The notes under the pieces: model-generated
Seen by the model: only the letters and a program-made list of their open reading frames with translations
What the model was told of the DNA's origin: nothing
The model's database searches: none
Made by a program: the position numbers and the translations under genes
NCBI GenBank assembly: GCA_030512335.1
Contig: JAULSU010000002.1
Coordinates: 2,976,001 to 3,040,000, forward strand
From: Immersiella caudata
Taxonomy: Eukaryota > Ascomycota > Sordariomycetes > Sordariales > Lasiosphaeriaceae
DNA: 64,000 nt
Direction: 5' to 3'
Shown: positions 47,659 to 58,027 of the stretch, one piece after another
How the letters are laid out: the number at the start of each line of letters is the position of its first letter
Numbering within the stretch: position 1 is the first letter of the stretch

Positions 47659-49271
47659 TGACACCGATCACCGAAACAGCAAAATCATCCAAACGTGACA
47701 GCCAATGCCGCCAAAAAAATTTTCTCGGCTGCTCCCGATCATGCATTCACAACACCAATGCGCAGCCATGCCGATTGGCCTGCGGACACGACACCGTTTC
47801 TGCACGGCTACCCTACCTCACCAACCCAATTCAAGGGGGAAATTTGGGACAGTCCAATTTCGCGAAATCCGACCGACGAAAAAAAAAAATCCAGCAGCGC
47901 ACCGAACTTCGCGGAAATGGCGCCCGTGCGGACCCACTTCCTTCCTCAGCCCTGGTTTCCCCCCGAAGCTGCGCACCAGGGCCCCCCTGGTCGTACCGTC
48001 GCAACGGATTTGAGAGCAAGAGGCCGCCGCCGAGGCTTTGCTCAGTTGCGCAGACGGCAAGCTTCCACCAAAAAAAGCTTTGCGGCTGTGCCCGTTTCAT
48101 CACATCCCCTCTCGACCACCATTGGGCTGCATCGCGCTAGGCTTTCCCGCTCACACTTCTCACACACGCATCTGCGCGAGCCTCGTTATTGATCGAAGCT
48201 TGTTGTTGCCCCGCCCCTCGTGGCTCGATTGGCCAGCGATGCCAAAACCGTCCGAATCAGGTTGTTGCTGATCTGGAGCAATGGGATTTATTGTCCACGG
48301 CATTATTCACGGAGCCAAGATGCCCCGCACCTTAATCTATCGTCCATTGGGTTGTCACGTCATCAATGTTTTGGGAACACAAGAGGAGGAAATCAAAAAT
48401 TTTTGGGGTTGCTGGGAACACCACTGTCTTGGCTCGCGCCGGATTGTCCCTTTCTTTTCCAGTATTTCCCCTTTACTTTTTGGCTGATTTGGTTGTCTGC
48501 TTCATTATACCCCCCCCCCTTGTTACCACTGTATTATTGTACCAAAAAACTCACTTGTTATTTATTTTTATCTCCTGAGCAGGGAGCTGACGCGCTTATG
48601 CGGCAGCTTCCAAGCGCAAGGGAACTGTTGATATGGGGAGATGGACGGAATGAAGACATGGGAATCGGACTCGCGGGATTTGGGGATCGGGGCATTTTGC
48701 ATTGGCCACACACTATAGATTAGGTAGAGATGACGGACACCCTACATAGATTTCTTTTTAGCACTTTTGTTTTCGTCTTGTCTCGCGGCAACGGACGCTG
48801 GTCCATCATGTATCTCAACGTTCTCATGTATGCCGTGCGCTGGCGGCGATTCACAGGCTTGCGTTTTGGCCAAGCCCAGGGGATCTACTTCAGGGAAGAT
48901 AACTCCTCGAATATACGTTATACAGACGATTGCTTTCCCCAACCAAGCAGTGACTTGTTCTTGGTGTGGTTTTGGGAGACTGGATTGAAGACCGGAGTCA
49001 TACTTTTCATCGTATTCCAGCATCCTTTTTTCAGACTGCGTTCCCCTTCGTCAGCACTTCTCAGGTTGCGCTGGACCACGGGGATGAAGTAGGTGGGTAG
49101 AGCCCTCGACATCATGCTTGGTACACAAGTTCTAACGATGGAACATTTTCGATTTGCTCAGTAGTTATTAAAACGCTGCGCTGTCCCCACTATGTCAAAT
49201 TCCTCTTCCATCTTCACCTCTCAAACGTCTCTTTCCCCAGGCGTGTCTGCCTTCAATGGACAGAGTCTCCT
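47659..49271. other. Region between the coiled-coil gene and the UPF3 3' end
   Basis: No supported ORF. Both flanking genes end here (convergent), so this is the two 3' UTRs plus about 1 kb of spacer. T- and C-rich runs near 48430-48570 are the only visible landmark. Confidence 0.5.
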
Positions 49272-51399
49272 TTAGGCAGCGGCTCCGTCTGTGCTCTTCC
49301 CACCCGAAGCACCCTCCTTACTCCCGCTTGAAGCACCCTCCTTACTTCCGGAGTCCTTTTCCTTATCTCCTTTTCCACGACCGCCACGCCGCCGGGACCC
49401 GCGATGCCTTTCCTGCGAGGATGCCGCCTTCTCCGTCAACGGCGCCCCAGTCGCCGCGGATGCGGTTGCGGGAGCTGCAGTTGCACCAGCTGTCGGTACA
49501 GGAGTGCTTGACTCGCCGGCATTTCCAGGTGCATTCACCGCCTCCTTGCCACTACTTTCACCGCTGTCCTTGCGCTCCAGGACCTGACAAGTAGCCTGGG
49601 CAACGATAATGGGACTGGCAGCCATCGCTTTGGCGAGGCCCTCAGGATCGGCAAAGTCAACATAAGCAAATCCCTTCTTGCGATAGATGTCCACTGATGT
49701 AACAGCTCCAAAGCCTTGCAAGGCTTCACGGAGGAGTTGCTCTGTAACACCCTGGGCATGGTTGGCATGCTTGATGAACCCTCGTGTGGCGCCCTGTGAT
49801 GGTGCTGGAGGGTTAGCACTTCCACCTTTCTTCGGTGCTGGAGTAGGCCTTGTTGATCCAGCCTTGGGCCCAGCTGGCGGAGTTGGCGCCGCTGAAGGAG
49901 ACGCTGGCGCCAGGGATGGCGATGGCGATGAAACTGATGGGGTGTTTTCCTTCTTCTCATCTTTCCTTTTCATTAGGATGACTGGCGGCTTCGCCGGTGC
50001 TTTCGAAGAGGAGGCAGCCGGTCTATCTGATTTACCTTCTCCCTTCTCTTCAGTCTTCATGTCCTCTTTAGCCTTGCCGTTGTCCTCCCCTGTACCCGTG
50101 CCCCGGTTTCGCGCTCTGCTCCTTCTTGAGGAAGAAGCAGCTGGTCCTTTTGGCGGAGCAGAAGATGTGCTTGGAGAAGGCTCCACAGGTGTAGATGGCG
50201 GAGTTGGCTCTTTTGGAGGCGCGACGGCCTCTTTCGCGGGCTCCTTGGAACTGCTGGCTTTCGACTCCGCTTCCGCCTTTGCAAGGTCCTGGCGAGCTTT
50301 GCGGTGAGCATTGCCTGGGCTCAGGCCTAAGTCGCGCTGAAGGATTCTCGCGGCAGCTGCAATACCAGCCCTCCTGCTCTTCGGCGGGCCTTCTGTTGTG
50401 GTGGCCTGCTCTTTGGCCTGCTCCTTGGCTTGCTCCTTTGCCTGCTGCGCGTTGCTCTGAATCAGGCTAGTAACCATCTTCGCAGCTTCTGCGGCTGACT
50501 CCGCGGCAGCCTTCTTCGACAGAATCTTGACCGATTCCTTGGGCTTTTCGGGAGCCTTTCCTTGGGCTTTTTCGGATGTCTTCTCAGCCTTGGACTCTTT
50601 GCCCTTCTTCTTCGGTTCCTCCGAGGCCCCAGCGACGGCCTTGCCTTTTGCTCCCTGTGAATCTTGTCTGGAATGCTTTGCGCTCTTAGCGGCAGCAGTC
50701 TCTTTGGCCTTGGCCGCCTTCTCCCTGAGATGTTCGATCAGCGGTGTTGTTGTTGGCTTCTCTCCCTTGGTGTACTCTTCACCGCCTTGCTCGGCCGTCT
50801 CGCCTTCTTTTTGGGCATCGGGGTTTGCTAGACTCTCCAAGAAAGCCATGAACTCTGGATCCTGATCGATTGTGCCCTGTCGACCATCCGTGCGTTTTTT
50901 ATCGCTCGGAACCTTTTTGTAGATGGAGAATTCAACAACAGGAGGGCCAATGAGTGCCGGGTCGTTGAAGGATGCCTTGGCGTCTACCCACTCCCCGGCA
51001 CGCACAACCTCTGACAGCGCCATGAGCATGTCCCGCTTCGTGACGCGGAGATATGCCCGTGATGGCTGTGACGGTTTTGCCGCACTGTGATGTGGACATT
51101 CCTGGTCAGTTATCGGGTGCCGCGGATGAGCGAAGGTATCGCATGGGTAGTACTACTGACTGTTGAGATACCTTGCCAGCACAATATCTAAACCAATCGA
51201 CACTCCCATGACCAGGCTTCCATTCATCGCCAAGGATGCTGAAGAACTCGTCCTGTGTCATGGCAGGGGGTAGTCTGCGGATGACGATCTTCTCTCCCTC
51301 GACGGTTGCCTTGGTGCGGGGTGCCTTTGGCGCATCGCTTGGTGCGTTATTCGGCGCGACGCCGTTGGCCTTGCGCGATAGTAACTTGGGGGTTGACAT
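49272..51399 (-). CDS. upf3: UPF3 (Smg4/UPF3 domain) nonsense-mediated decay factor with a C-terminal RRM
   Basis: Exon 1 is 51161-51399 and exon 2 is 49272-51084. The GTCAGT donor gives a frame-preserving 76-nt intron; the better-looking GTATCT donor at 51171 would break the frame. The product is 683 residues. The Smg4/UPF3 domain is at about 35-170: KIVIRRLPPAMTQDEFFSIL, DWFRYCAGKVS, SRAYLRVTKRDMLMALSEVV and PPVVEFSIYKKVP. A long Ala/Lys/Glu/Ser/Pro-rich linker follows, with AKEQAKEQAKEQ repeats. Near residues 514-585 lies a canonical RRM (RGFIKHANHAQGV as RNP2 side, KKGFAYVDFADPE as RNP1). The end is basic, RGSRRRGGRGKGDKEKD. UPF3 joins UPF2 and the exon junction complex to UPF1 in mRNA surveillance and shuttles to the nucleus. 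Confidence 0.9.
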
Positions 51400-52048
51400 G
51401 ATGAGAAGCAGAAGTTGATCACCGGGTTGCTGAGGCGGCAGCGTCTTCGGCTGGCTGACGAATGGAAGCGGGGCAGGAAGTCGACATTTAGTGAGGGATG
51501 GAACGAGCAGGGCGGCGTCATGGACGAGAGCGCGAGATCTCTGAACCAGATATTGTGCCACCGATTTTAGAGTCGCGAGGGAAGGATTGAATTGCAGGTG
51601 GCGTGGGTGAAAGTTTATACTACCACCAAATATCGGGAATCTTTCAAGGCGGCTGCAGCACCAAGGTCGCTGCAGACAATGTCACTGATAAAGTTGGACC
51701 CCTGGCCAGCCTGCTCGCAGCACGGACCATCTCAGAGTTCAATGCCAGCCCCACTTTCCGTCAAGACCCACCCGCGCCGTTGCTCATGGCTGGTGGGGGC
51801 AGCGCCTAATTCTCGGGACACTGCCCAAGCAGGTGCGAGGAGCCACCAGTCTGAACAACTTCAAGGCTCAGCGAAGGCATCGCTAATTCAGCATTTATAC
51901 GCCCGCCTCCGCTCCTTCCCTGTGATACGGATTACGTATATACGGCAATCTAACCGCGCCTAACTAGACATATATTGCGACTCCTAGTTGACGCCGACGG
52001 CCGATTGACACGTGCAGTAAACGCGAACCCCTCCACTCCGCCGCTGCG
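51400..52048. promoter_or_regulatory. Shared upstream region of UPF3 and the PP6 phosphatase
   Basis: About 650 bases between divergent starts, without a supported ORF. Both promoters must lie here; no site is called. Confidence 0.5.
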
Positions 52049-53346
52049 ATGGCCAACGTTCCGAAGCCGGGCCCGGCAAAGCTCCGGCCGGGGGCGGGAC
52101 TGGACGAATGGCTGGAGGAGGCTAAGCAGTGTCACTACCTGCCGGAGCCCGTCATGAAGCAGCTCTGCGAGATGGTCAAGGAGGTGCTGATGGAGGAATC
52201 CAACATCCAACCAGTTGTTACGCCCGTCACCATCTGCGGCGATATCCACGGCCAGTTTTACGACCTGCTAGAGCTCTTCCGTGTTGCTGGAGGGATGCCA
52301 GGCGAAACAGACGTTCAGGCGCCCAAGACTGCGACGACGGTCATTACCTCGGACGATATCGAGCCGCCGACAGAGATCACAGATGCCAAGTTGAAGAGCA
52401 AAATCAAGAGCTCAGGGGAGTCGGGCGATGGCGCTGAAGATGGTGACGCCGGGCAGGAAGATGGAGGTCCCTCTCCTGATGCAACCATCAGCGCCAACAC
52501 GTCGTCACAGTCGGCGGACACGCGATTTGTATTCCTTGGCGATTTTGTAGACAGGGGCTACTTCAGTTTGGAGACGTTCACCCTTTTGATGTGTCTCAAA
52601 GCAAAGTGAGTACCTTGAGTACCCCAAACAAGCTCCTGGCTGGGGGATGTTTTGCTGATTGCCAAACCGCAGATATCCAGACCGGATTGTCCTTGTGCGG
52701 GGCAATCACGAATCTAGGCAGATCACTCAGGTCTATGGGTTTTATGAGGAATGTCAGACAAAATATGGCAACGCTTCTGTCTGGAAGGCGTGCTGCCAAG
52801 TCTTTGACTTTTTGGTATTGGCAGCTATCGTTGACGGCACTGTTCTCTGCGTACACGGCGGTCTCAGCCCCGAGATTAGGACTATCGACCAAATCCGTGT
52901 CGTCGCGCGCGCTCAGGAGATCCCGCACGAGGGCGCCTTCTGCGATCTTGTATGGAGCGACCCAGAAGATATCGACACATGGGCGGTCAGTCCACGCGGT
53001 GCTGGGTGGCTGTTTGGCGACAAGGTTGCCACCGAGTTCAACCACGTCAATGGTCTCAAAACAATTGCTCGAGCCCATCAGCTAGTCAACGAGGGTTACA
53101 AGGTACGTCACGCTGCTGCCTCACGTGTTGGGTTGTCCAACTAACGAAGCGAAGTTCCACTTCCCAGAGAAGTCGGTCGTGACCGTCTGGTCCGCCCCCA
53201 ACTATTGTTACCGATGTGGCAACGTCGCATCCATCATGACTGTGGACACCAATCTCGATACCAAATTCAGCATCTTTTCTGCGGTACCGGACGACCAAAG
53301 GCACGTTCCCGCCGGGCGGAGGGGACCGGGAGATTACTTCCTGTGA
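52049..53346 (+). CDS. sit4: PP6-type (Sit4/Ppe1) Ser/Thr protein phosphatase catalytic subunit with an acidic insertion
   Basis: Exons 52049-52605, 52673-53102 and 53155-53346 encode 392 residues. Metal-binding and catalytic motifs of the PPP family are all present: GDIHGQFYD near 64, GDFVDRGYFS near 164, RGNHESRQITQ near 192, VHGGLSPEIRT, and SAPNYCYRCGN near the end. LDEWLEEAKQ, ACCQVFDFLVLAAI, ARAQEIPHEG and SPRGAGWLFG match the Sit4/Ppe1/PP6 branch rather than PP2A or PP4. The protein ends GDYFL, the carboxyl-methylation type tail. Compared with the usual roughly 305-320 residues, it carries an Asp/Glu/Ser-rich insertion of about 65 residues (approximately 88-156) between the GGMPGE and DTRFVFLGD strands. 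Sit4 controls G1/S progression and TOR signalling with SAPS subunits. Confidence 0.92.
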
Positions 53347-53660
53347 TCGATGGGCATTTGATGGCAGAGTGTCGCATCTATGCACCCGTTTACGAAGTTC
53401 TGCCTAGAGGCTCTAGCGGACATGGCGTTTTGGAAGGTTGTGGGTTAAGTCTTTGATGTGCATTGGCAGAGTGGGTGGGAGGAGGGGGGAGGCGGAGCGC
53501 CTTGTATATTATTTGGGTCATGATGGGCTCGATACCCCGATGGCTGCTGCTCATCAATGAAGGCTACAGACGAGTTTAAACAATGTGCATTCATCATATT
53601 GATGGAAATTGAGGACGTCAGGAGGCCACCGACACACAGGGGGACTCTAGTTGTTCTTCC

Positions 53661-53787
53661 ACATGCGACCGACCATAGGTGCTGCAAAGTTCAGGATCCC
53701 GTCCGCTCTCCCCTGGACAAATCAGTAACCGCTAAACCAGTACCTAGTTTGGTCGTTGGCGACCAGCGAATTCCCGGTGCTGTATGT
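53661..53787 (+). rRNA. Dispersed 5S rRNA gene or pseudogene
   Basis: The 5' end ACATGCGACC and the 3' end GGTGCTGTATGT pair as helix I. GATCCCGTCCGCTC (53695-53708) is the strongly conserved loop A/helix II part, and GGTCGTTGGCGACC (53751-53764) is a perfect helix IV/V hairpin followed by AGCGAAT. The span is about 127 nt against the usual 118-120, with a GACC tandem duplication at the 5' side and a divergent middle. Single dispersed 5S genes are normal in Pezizomycotina such as Neurospora. The extra bases suggest a variant or pseudogene. The 300 bases between the PP6 stop and this gene hold no supported ORF. Confidence 0.7.
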
Positions 53788-53791
53788 ATTC

Positions 53792-53796
53792 TTTTT
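53792..53796 (+). terminator. RNA polymerase III T-run terminator after the 5S-like gene
   Basis: TTTTT follows the 5S-like 3' end by 4 bases, with further T runs within 30 bases, as expected for RNA polymerase III termination. Confidence 0.55.
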
Positions 53797-54240
53797 CTCT
53801 CTTTTTTATTATTTCTTTTTTTTTTTTCCCCTTTTTTAACTCTGTTGGTTCCTCAAGCAGCATTGTGATTGTGCCAGCAGCAGCGTCGCAACGCTTAGGT
53901 AAGCCGTGCTCGGCTCGCGGTCGGAGTTAGGTCAACAGCGAAGCAGAGGCTCGGCACTCAGCTCGGAGCTCCGACTAAGACGGACATGTTGGGTGCGCAT
54001 TCTCGACGAACAGGGAAATCCTCCGTTCCTCGAACTGCACACACATGGAGAGACCTGCCAGCTGCCTGAGTTCTTGCCTCATTGCAATTTTCACGTCGTC
54101 ACATATTTTCCCAGGCTGTGTTTCGTGCCAAGCGGCTTAGAAATGCGCTGTTGGGCGCCGTTGTGAGGCGGGTCCACGTCCATCTTATCAGATCGATTGA
54201 TAAAAATCCGCCACCCACACCTTACCCTCCTTGGAGTTGT

Positions 54241-54272
54241 CCCCTCCCCTCCCCTCCCCTCCCCTCCCCTCC
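54241..54272. promoter_or_regulatory. Tandem CCCCT array (stress-response-element-like) upstream of the Zn2Cys6 gene
   Basis: Five direct repeats of CCCCT, then CCCCCCTTTT containing a sixth, begin 112 bases before ATG 54353. CCCCT is the core STRE bound by Msn2/4-type zinc-finger proteins (Seb1 in filamentous fungi); the minus strand is G-quadruplex-prone. A functional role is inference. The remainder of the spacer from 53797 shows no supported ORF. Confidence 0.55.
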
Positions 54273-54352
54273 CCCCTTTTCTCGGTGTAAGTCAGGCAGT
54301 CTGGCATACGTAGTAGCACCACCATTCCATAGCCAGGCATAGCCCTACGGAG

Positions 54353-57191
54353 ATGTCGGGGCGGAGCGAGCGCAGTCGCAGCGGCAGCAGCCCGTCTTCG
54401 GAAAGTGGCGAACATGGTGACCATCCGCCCCCGCGCAAGCGACAGCGCGTGCGTCTCTCATGCCTGGAGTGCCGCAGACGTAAGCTGTCCTGCGATCGTG
54501 AGTTCCCTTGCTCGCGATGCTTCCAGTCAGGCACGCCGGAGCGATGCGAGTATGAGACGAGGCCGGGTCTTGCGCCTCCGAATAAGCTCGGCCTCGCCCA
54601 GGGTACCCTCGCCGGGCTCGATGTCCGTCTTTCCCTACCCAGCACCGGCGGGGAGTCGGCCTTTTTCCGCAAGGATGTCGGTGTGAGGGAGCCGGATAGG
54701 ATACGGCGCTTGGAACTCGAGGTTGCTCAGCTCAAGGGGTTGCTCGCCAAGCAGGTGTCGCTCGATGGCAGCACCGTCAACGATCACTCACCACCCGTGC
54801 ATCGGCCTGATCGAGAGGAAGAAGTCGAAGTTGAGGGGACGCCGCCGCCCTATTTCCAGAGCCAGGACCAGTATGCGGACAAGGAGGAGTTGCGCTTCTT
54901 CCGTGGAAAGGAGTTCAAGACTCGTTACTTTGGACCGCGGAGTGCCTTCATGGCCTTCTCGGAGGTATGGGTCGTCCTCCCCGCCGTTGCTCAGCTCCCT
55001 CGATGCTAACGGAATGATCCAGCTTGGTGGCTTGTGTCCCTTCATGAAGGAGACGTCTGAGGAATGGCTTCGACCGCTCCACATCCAGCATGATAACAAG
55101 GACAGGCAAAAGCGCGCCGAAGACCGTGAAAAGAGATTCCGCGAGCCTGACTTGTCTCTCGAGGCCCTCCTCCCCTCCCGCGAGGAGACGGACAATCTTG
55201 TCCATATCTACCTGGACCAGTTCGAGCAAATCCACAGAATCATCCATCTCCCTTCCTTTCGCAGAGAGTACGCCAAGTTCTGGGACCCCAACGAGGCTCG
55301 AAACGCCACCTTCACCTGCCTCCTTCTTGCCATGATCGCCATCACCAGCTGCCTGGATGAGAGCCCACTCCCAAGAAAATTTGAGAAGCTCGTCTCGAGT
55401 TGTCACACCAAGGCCGTACGCATGATCGAGGCCGCCGAACAGTTCATGGCCCGTCAGAGTGAAAAGCATCGTCGTCTTATACACTATCAGATAGCTTGCT
55501 TGCTCTATTTGGCCAAGAGAATCAACACGGTCAAGAAGAAGAGGTTCTGGAAGTCAGCCGGAGCAATGACCCAAGACGCCATCTCCGTCGGTCTGCACCG
55601 GGAGCCGAGCCGCATCGGCCAGAGCGGGCACATCACACCCTTTAACCAGGAGATGCGACGGAGGATATGGGCCACAATAACGAGCTACGACGTCCAGGCA
55701 TCCTTTGACCAAGGCTTGCCCACAATTCTCTCCTCACTTCAACAAGACACCGAGCCGCCCAGCAACATCGACGATGATGAGTTTGACGAGGACACCACCG
55801 CATTACCACCGTCTAAGCCGTCCACAGAGTACACTTTCTCATCGTTCCAGAGCCTTAGCCGTCAAAGCCTAGCGTTGCGGCTCGAACTCAATCGTGTGCT
55901 CGCCGGCCCGCCCGAGGAGCTAGACTACGAGCAAGTGATCCGCTACACCAACGAGATCAACCAAGAGATCGACTCTCTCCCCTCGTGGGACGTCGTACCC
56001 GGTGACCGAGTCCGGCAAGGCGTCCTAAAAACGCCCCTACTCGCCTACACCCTTCTACATATTCAACTCCGCCAGTACATCATCCCCCTCCACCAACCAT
56101 ACCTCAAACTCCGCAAAACCAACTCCAAGTACCAATATTCTGAAATCATCTACTACAACGCGGCTCGAGATATGACGCTACTAAATGATAAGCTCGCCGA
56201 GCAAAGCATTCGCACCCTTAATTTCCTTCGCGAGGATGCCCTGACCCTCGCAATCAACCTCTGCAGTGGTACGTGCAAACTGGGGCGTTTCCCCTTCCCC
56301 ATTGTTTTCCATTGTAACGGGGAGCCTTGAAAGCCTTTCTTCCCCACCCCCCCCCCCCCCCTCCCTCCTCCCCCTCGGTGATAGAACATCCCAAAAAAAA
56401 AAAAGAGAACAGTGAGCTGACGATTGCACAGTCACCATGCAGCAGCCAGTTGGGTCCACCAACATGATCATGATCAATTCTCAGCACACCCTTCAGTTGC
56501 TCGAGAAGTGCCTCGCTATGAAAGAGGATCGCATTCTTCGATGTGGAAACAACGAGCCATGGGGCTATTCTATCATGTGCGCTGCCGTTGGATTGCTAGA
56601 GGCACATCTGAATGTCAAGACGTCGGAGGCCGCAAAAGCCGCGTCCGCCGAAAGGTTTATCAACCTGCATTACAAGTTGCTCGCCGGCCAAGACCCGCCA
56701 CTTAGTAGCCAGCAGTCTGTCGCAGGTGGAGGGATTCCCGCGGGGAGCGCTGGGGTTCCGGGGAGGTCAGCTACACCATTCTCGGCGCTGCCACCACCGT
56801 TGGAGGCGTTTGTGAGGTCCAAGGTGAGTTCAGTTGCTGTGGTTATGGCATATCGGGATGGCTGAACTGACATGGTGGCGCAGTCGGTCACGCCGTTTGC
56901 AACAGCAGCATCGGTTGCTAGCTCCACGGTGCAGAACCAGAATCAGAACCCAACTGTCGTTGGGGCTGGGGCTATTGAGGTCCCAGGGACCCCTTGGTGG
57001 TTGCCAAGCTCGGATCCATCGAATTTACCACAGGTGAGCGTGGAGAGCGGGGTTCAGGCACACCAGGTTGATCATGGCTAACACTAAGCGACCAGCCTGT
57101 AAATCCTGACTTCAACTTTGAAGTTTTGGGACTAAACTTGAATGAGCTCTGGGGAGGCGACTCGTGGGATTGGGACCAGGCTCAGCTGTAG
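54353..57191 (+). CDS. Zn2Cys6 fungal transcription factor with a middle homology region
   Basis: Five exons (54353-54964, 55023-56268, 56432-56823, 56884-57033, 57096-57191) encode 831 residues. The zinc cluster is Cys37-x2-Cys40-x6-Cys47-x5-Cys53-x2-Cys56-x8-Cys65 (CLECRRRKLSCDREFPC). A short leucine-zipper-like helix (IRRLELEVAQLKGLLAKQ, about 122-140) would allow dimers. The fungal transcription-factor domain covers roughly 240-600 (LVHIYLDQFEQIHRIIHLP, QDAISVGLHREPSR, MRRRIWATITSYDVQAS). The acidic tail ends NELWGGDSWDWDQAQL, a possible activation segment. The third intron is long (163 nt) and contains C15 and A12 tracts. Such proteins regulate metabolism or development; target genes are unknown and no gene cluster surrounds it. 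A tandem CCCCT array lies upstream. Confidence 0.9.
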
Positions 57192-57537
57192 CTACTTGAG
57201 TCATTTCAGTGAGGAAGTGTTGATGTTTGGCCACAAAAAAATGGGAGCTTAGCTGGGAGTTACTGGACAGTGTTTGCAGCGACTGGCGCACAGAGGTAGG
57301 CAAGGACATGAAAAACTGGCGCTGCCATCAGTGCAGGTGTGTACGATACCCAGGTGGGATATACCCAGCATCTTCTCTCGGGCGTGCAATCGACGTCAGC
57401 TGCAAGCAATCAGGCGTTGCCTCATTCTTGCTGGGAATAGGGGCTGTGTTGATCGGATGCTGCGTGCACCTCGGAGGTCGGTCGCGTGCCTGTCGCAGCT
57501 TCATGGGGAACAGATACAGGCAATTGAATATCAACCA

Positions 57538-57641
57538 GCGGGTTTAGCTCAGTTGGGAGAGCGTCAGACTGAAGCAGCTAACTTCATTCCATCAATCCAA
57601 TTGATATCTGAAGGTCATGTGTTCGATCCACATAAACCGCA
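57538..57641 (+). tRNA. tRNA-Phe (GAA) with a 31-nt intron
   Basis: The acceptor GCGGGTT pairs with AACCCGC-like AAACCGC at the 3' end with discriminator A. The D arm TAGCTCAGTTGGGAGAGC, anticodon loop ACTGAAG and T arm TGTTCGATCC are all canonical. The intron is about 57575-57605, one base 3' of the anticodon at 57571-57573, the standard site. TTTTT follows soon after. It sits just downstream of the Zn2Cys6 gene. Confidence 0.93.
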
Positions 57642-58027
57642 GGTAATTATTTTTGGCTGTTAACATTTGTTGCAGGTTGTCGGTGCCTGGGTGTGCAGAT
57701 GTGGAGTTTAGGTGTGCATGAAGCTTCCACTTTTTTTTTTTTTTTTTTGGCGCATGGCTCCGGAGCTGCATCGAGTTTGAGATGGCAGCTTTTTAGGGAC
57801 GGATGTTTTGCGGTGCCTCAGCTGAGGGAGACTTGAGAAGAATGTGTTCTGATTGCAAATATGGCCGTAACATGAACTACGGGTCCTCGTACAACTATTT
57901 GTGTAATGCAAAGGGGGTTGCAATCTGATATTCAAACACAGACTTGAACACAGGCAGCACACACTTCCGGAAACTCAAACCAAGCGCTTTGCATCAAAGC
58001 AAACCTCTTCCCAGGCCTCCAGTAACA
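57642..58027. other. Spacer between tRNA-Phe and the aldehyde dehydrogenase 3' end
   Basis: It holds a T18-20 run near 57731-57748, with no supported ORF. The right side is the 3' UTR of the minus-strand dehydrogenase. Confidence 0.5.

Noticed and set aside
47021..47746. 241-codon minus-strand ORF
   Set aside because: Antisense shadow of the coiled-coil gene at 46585-47658.
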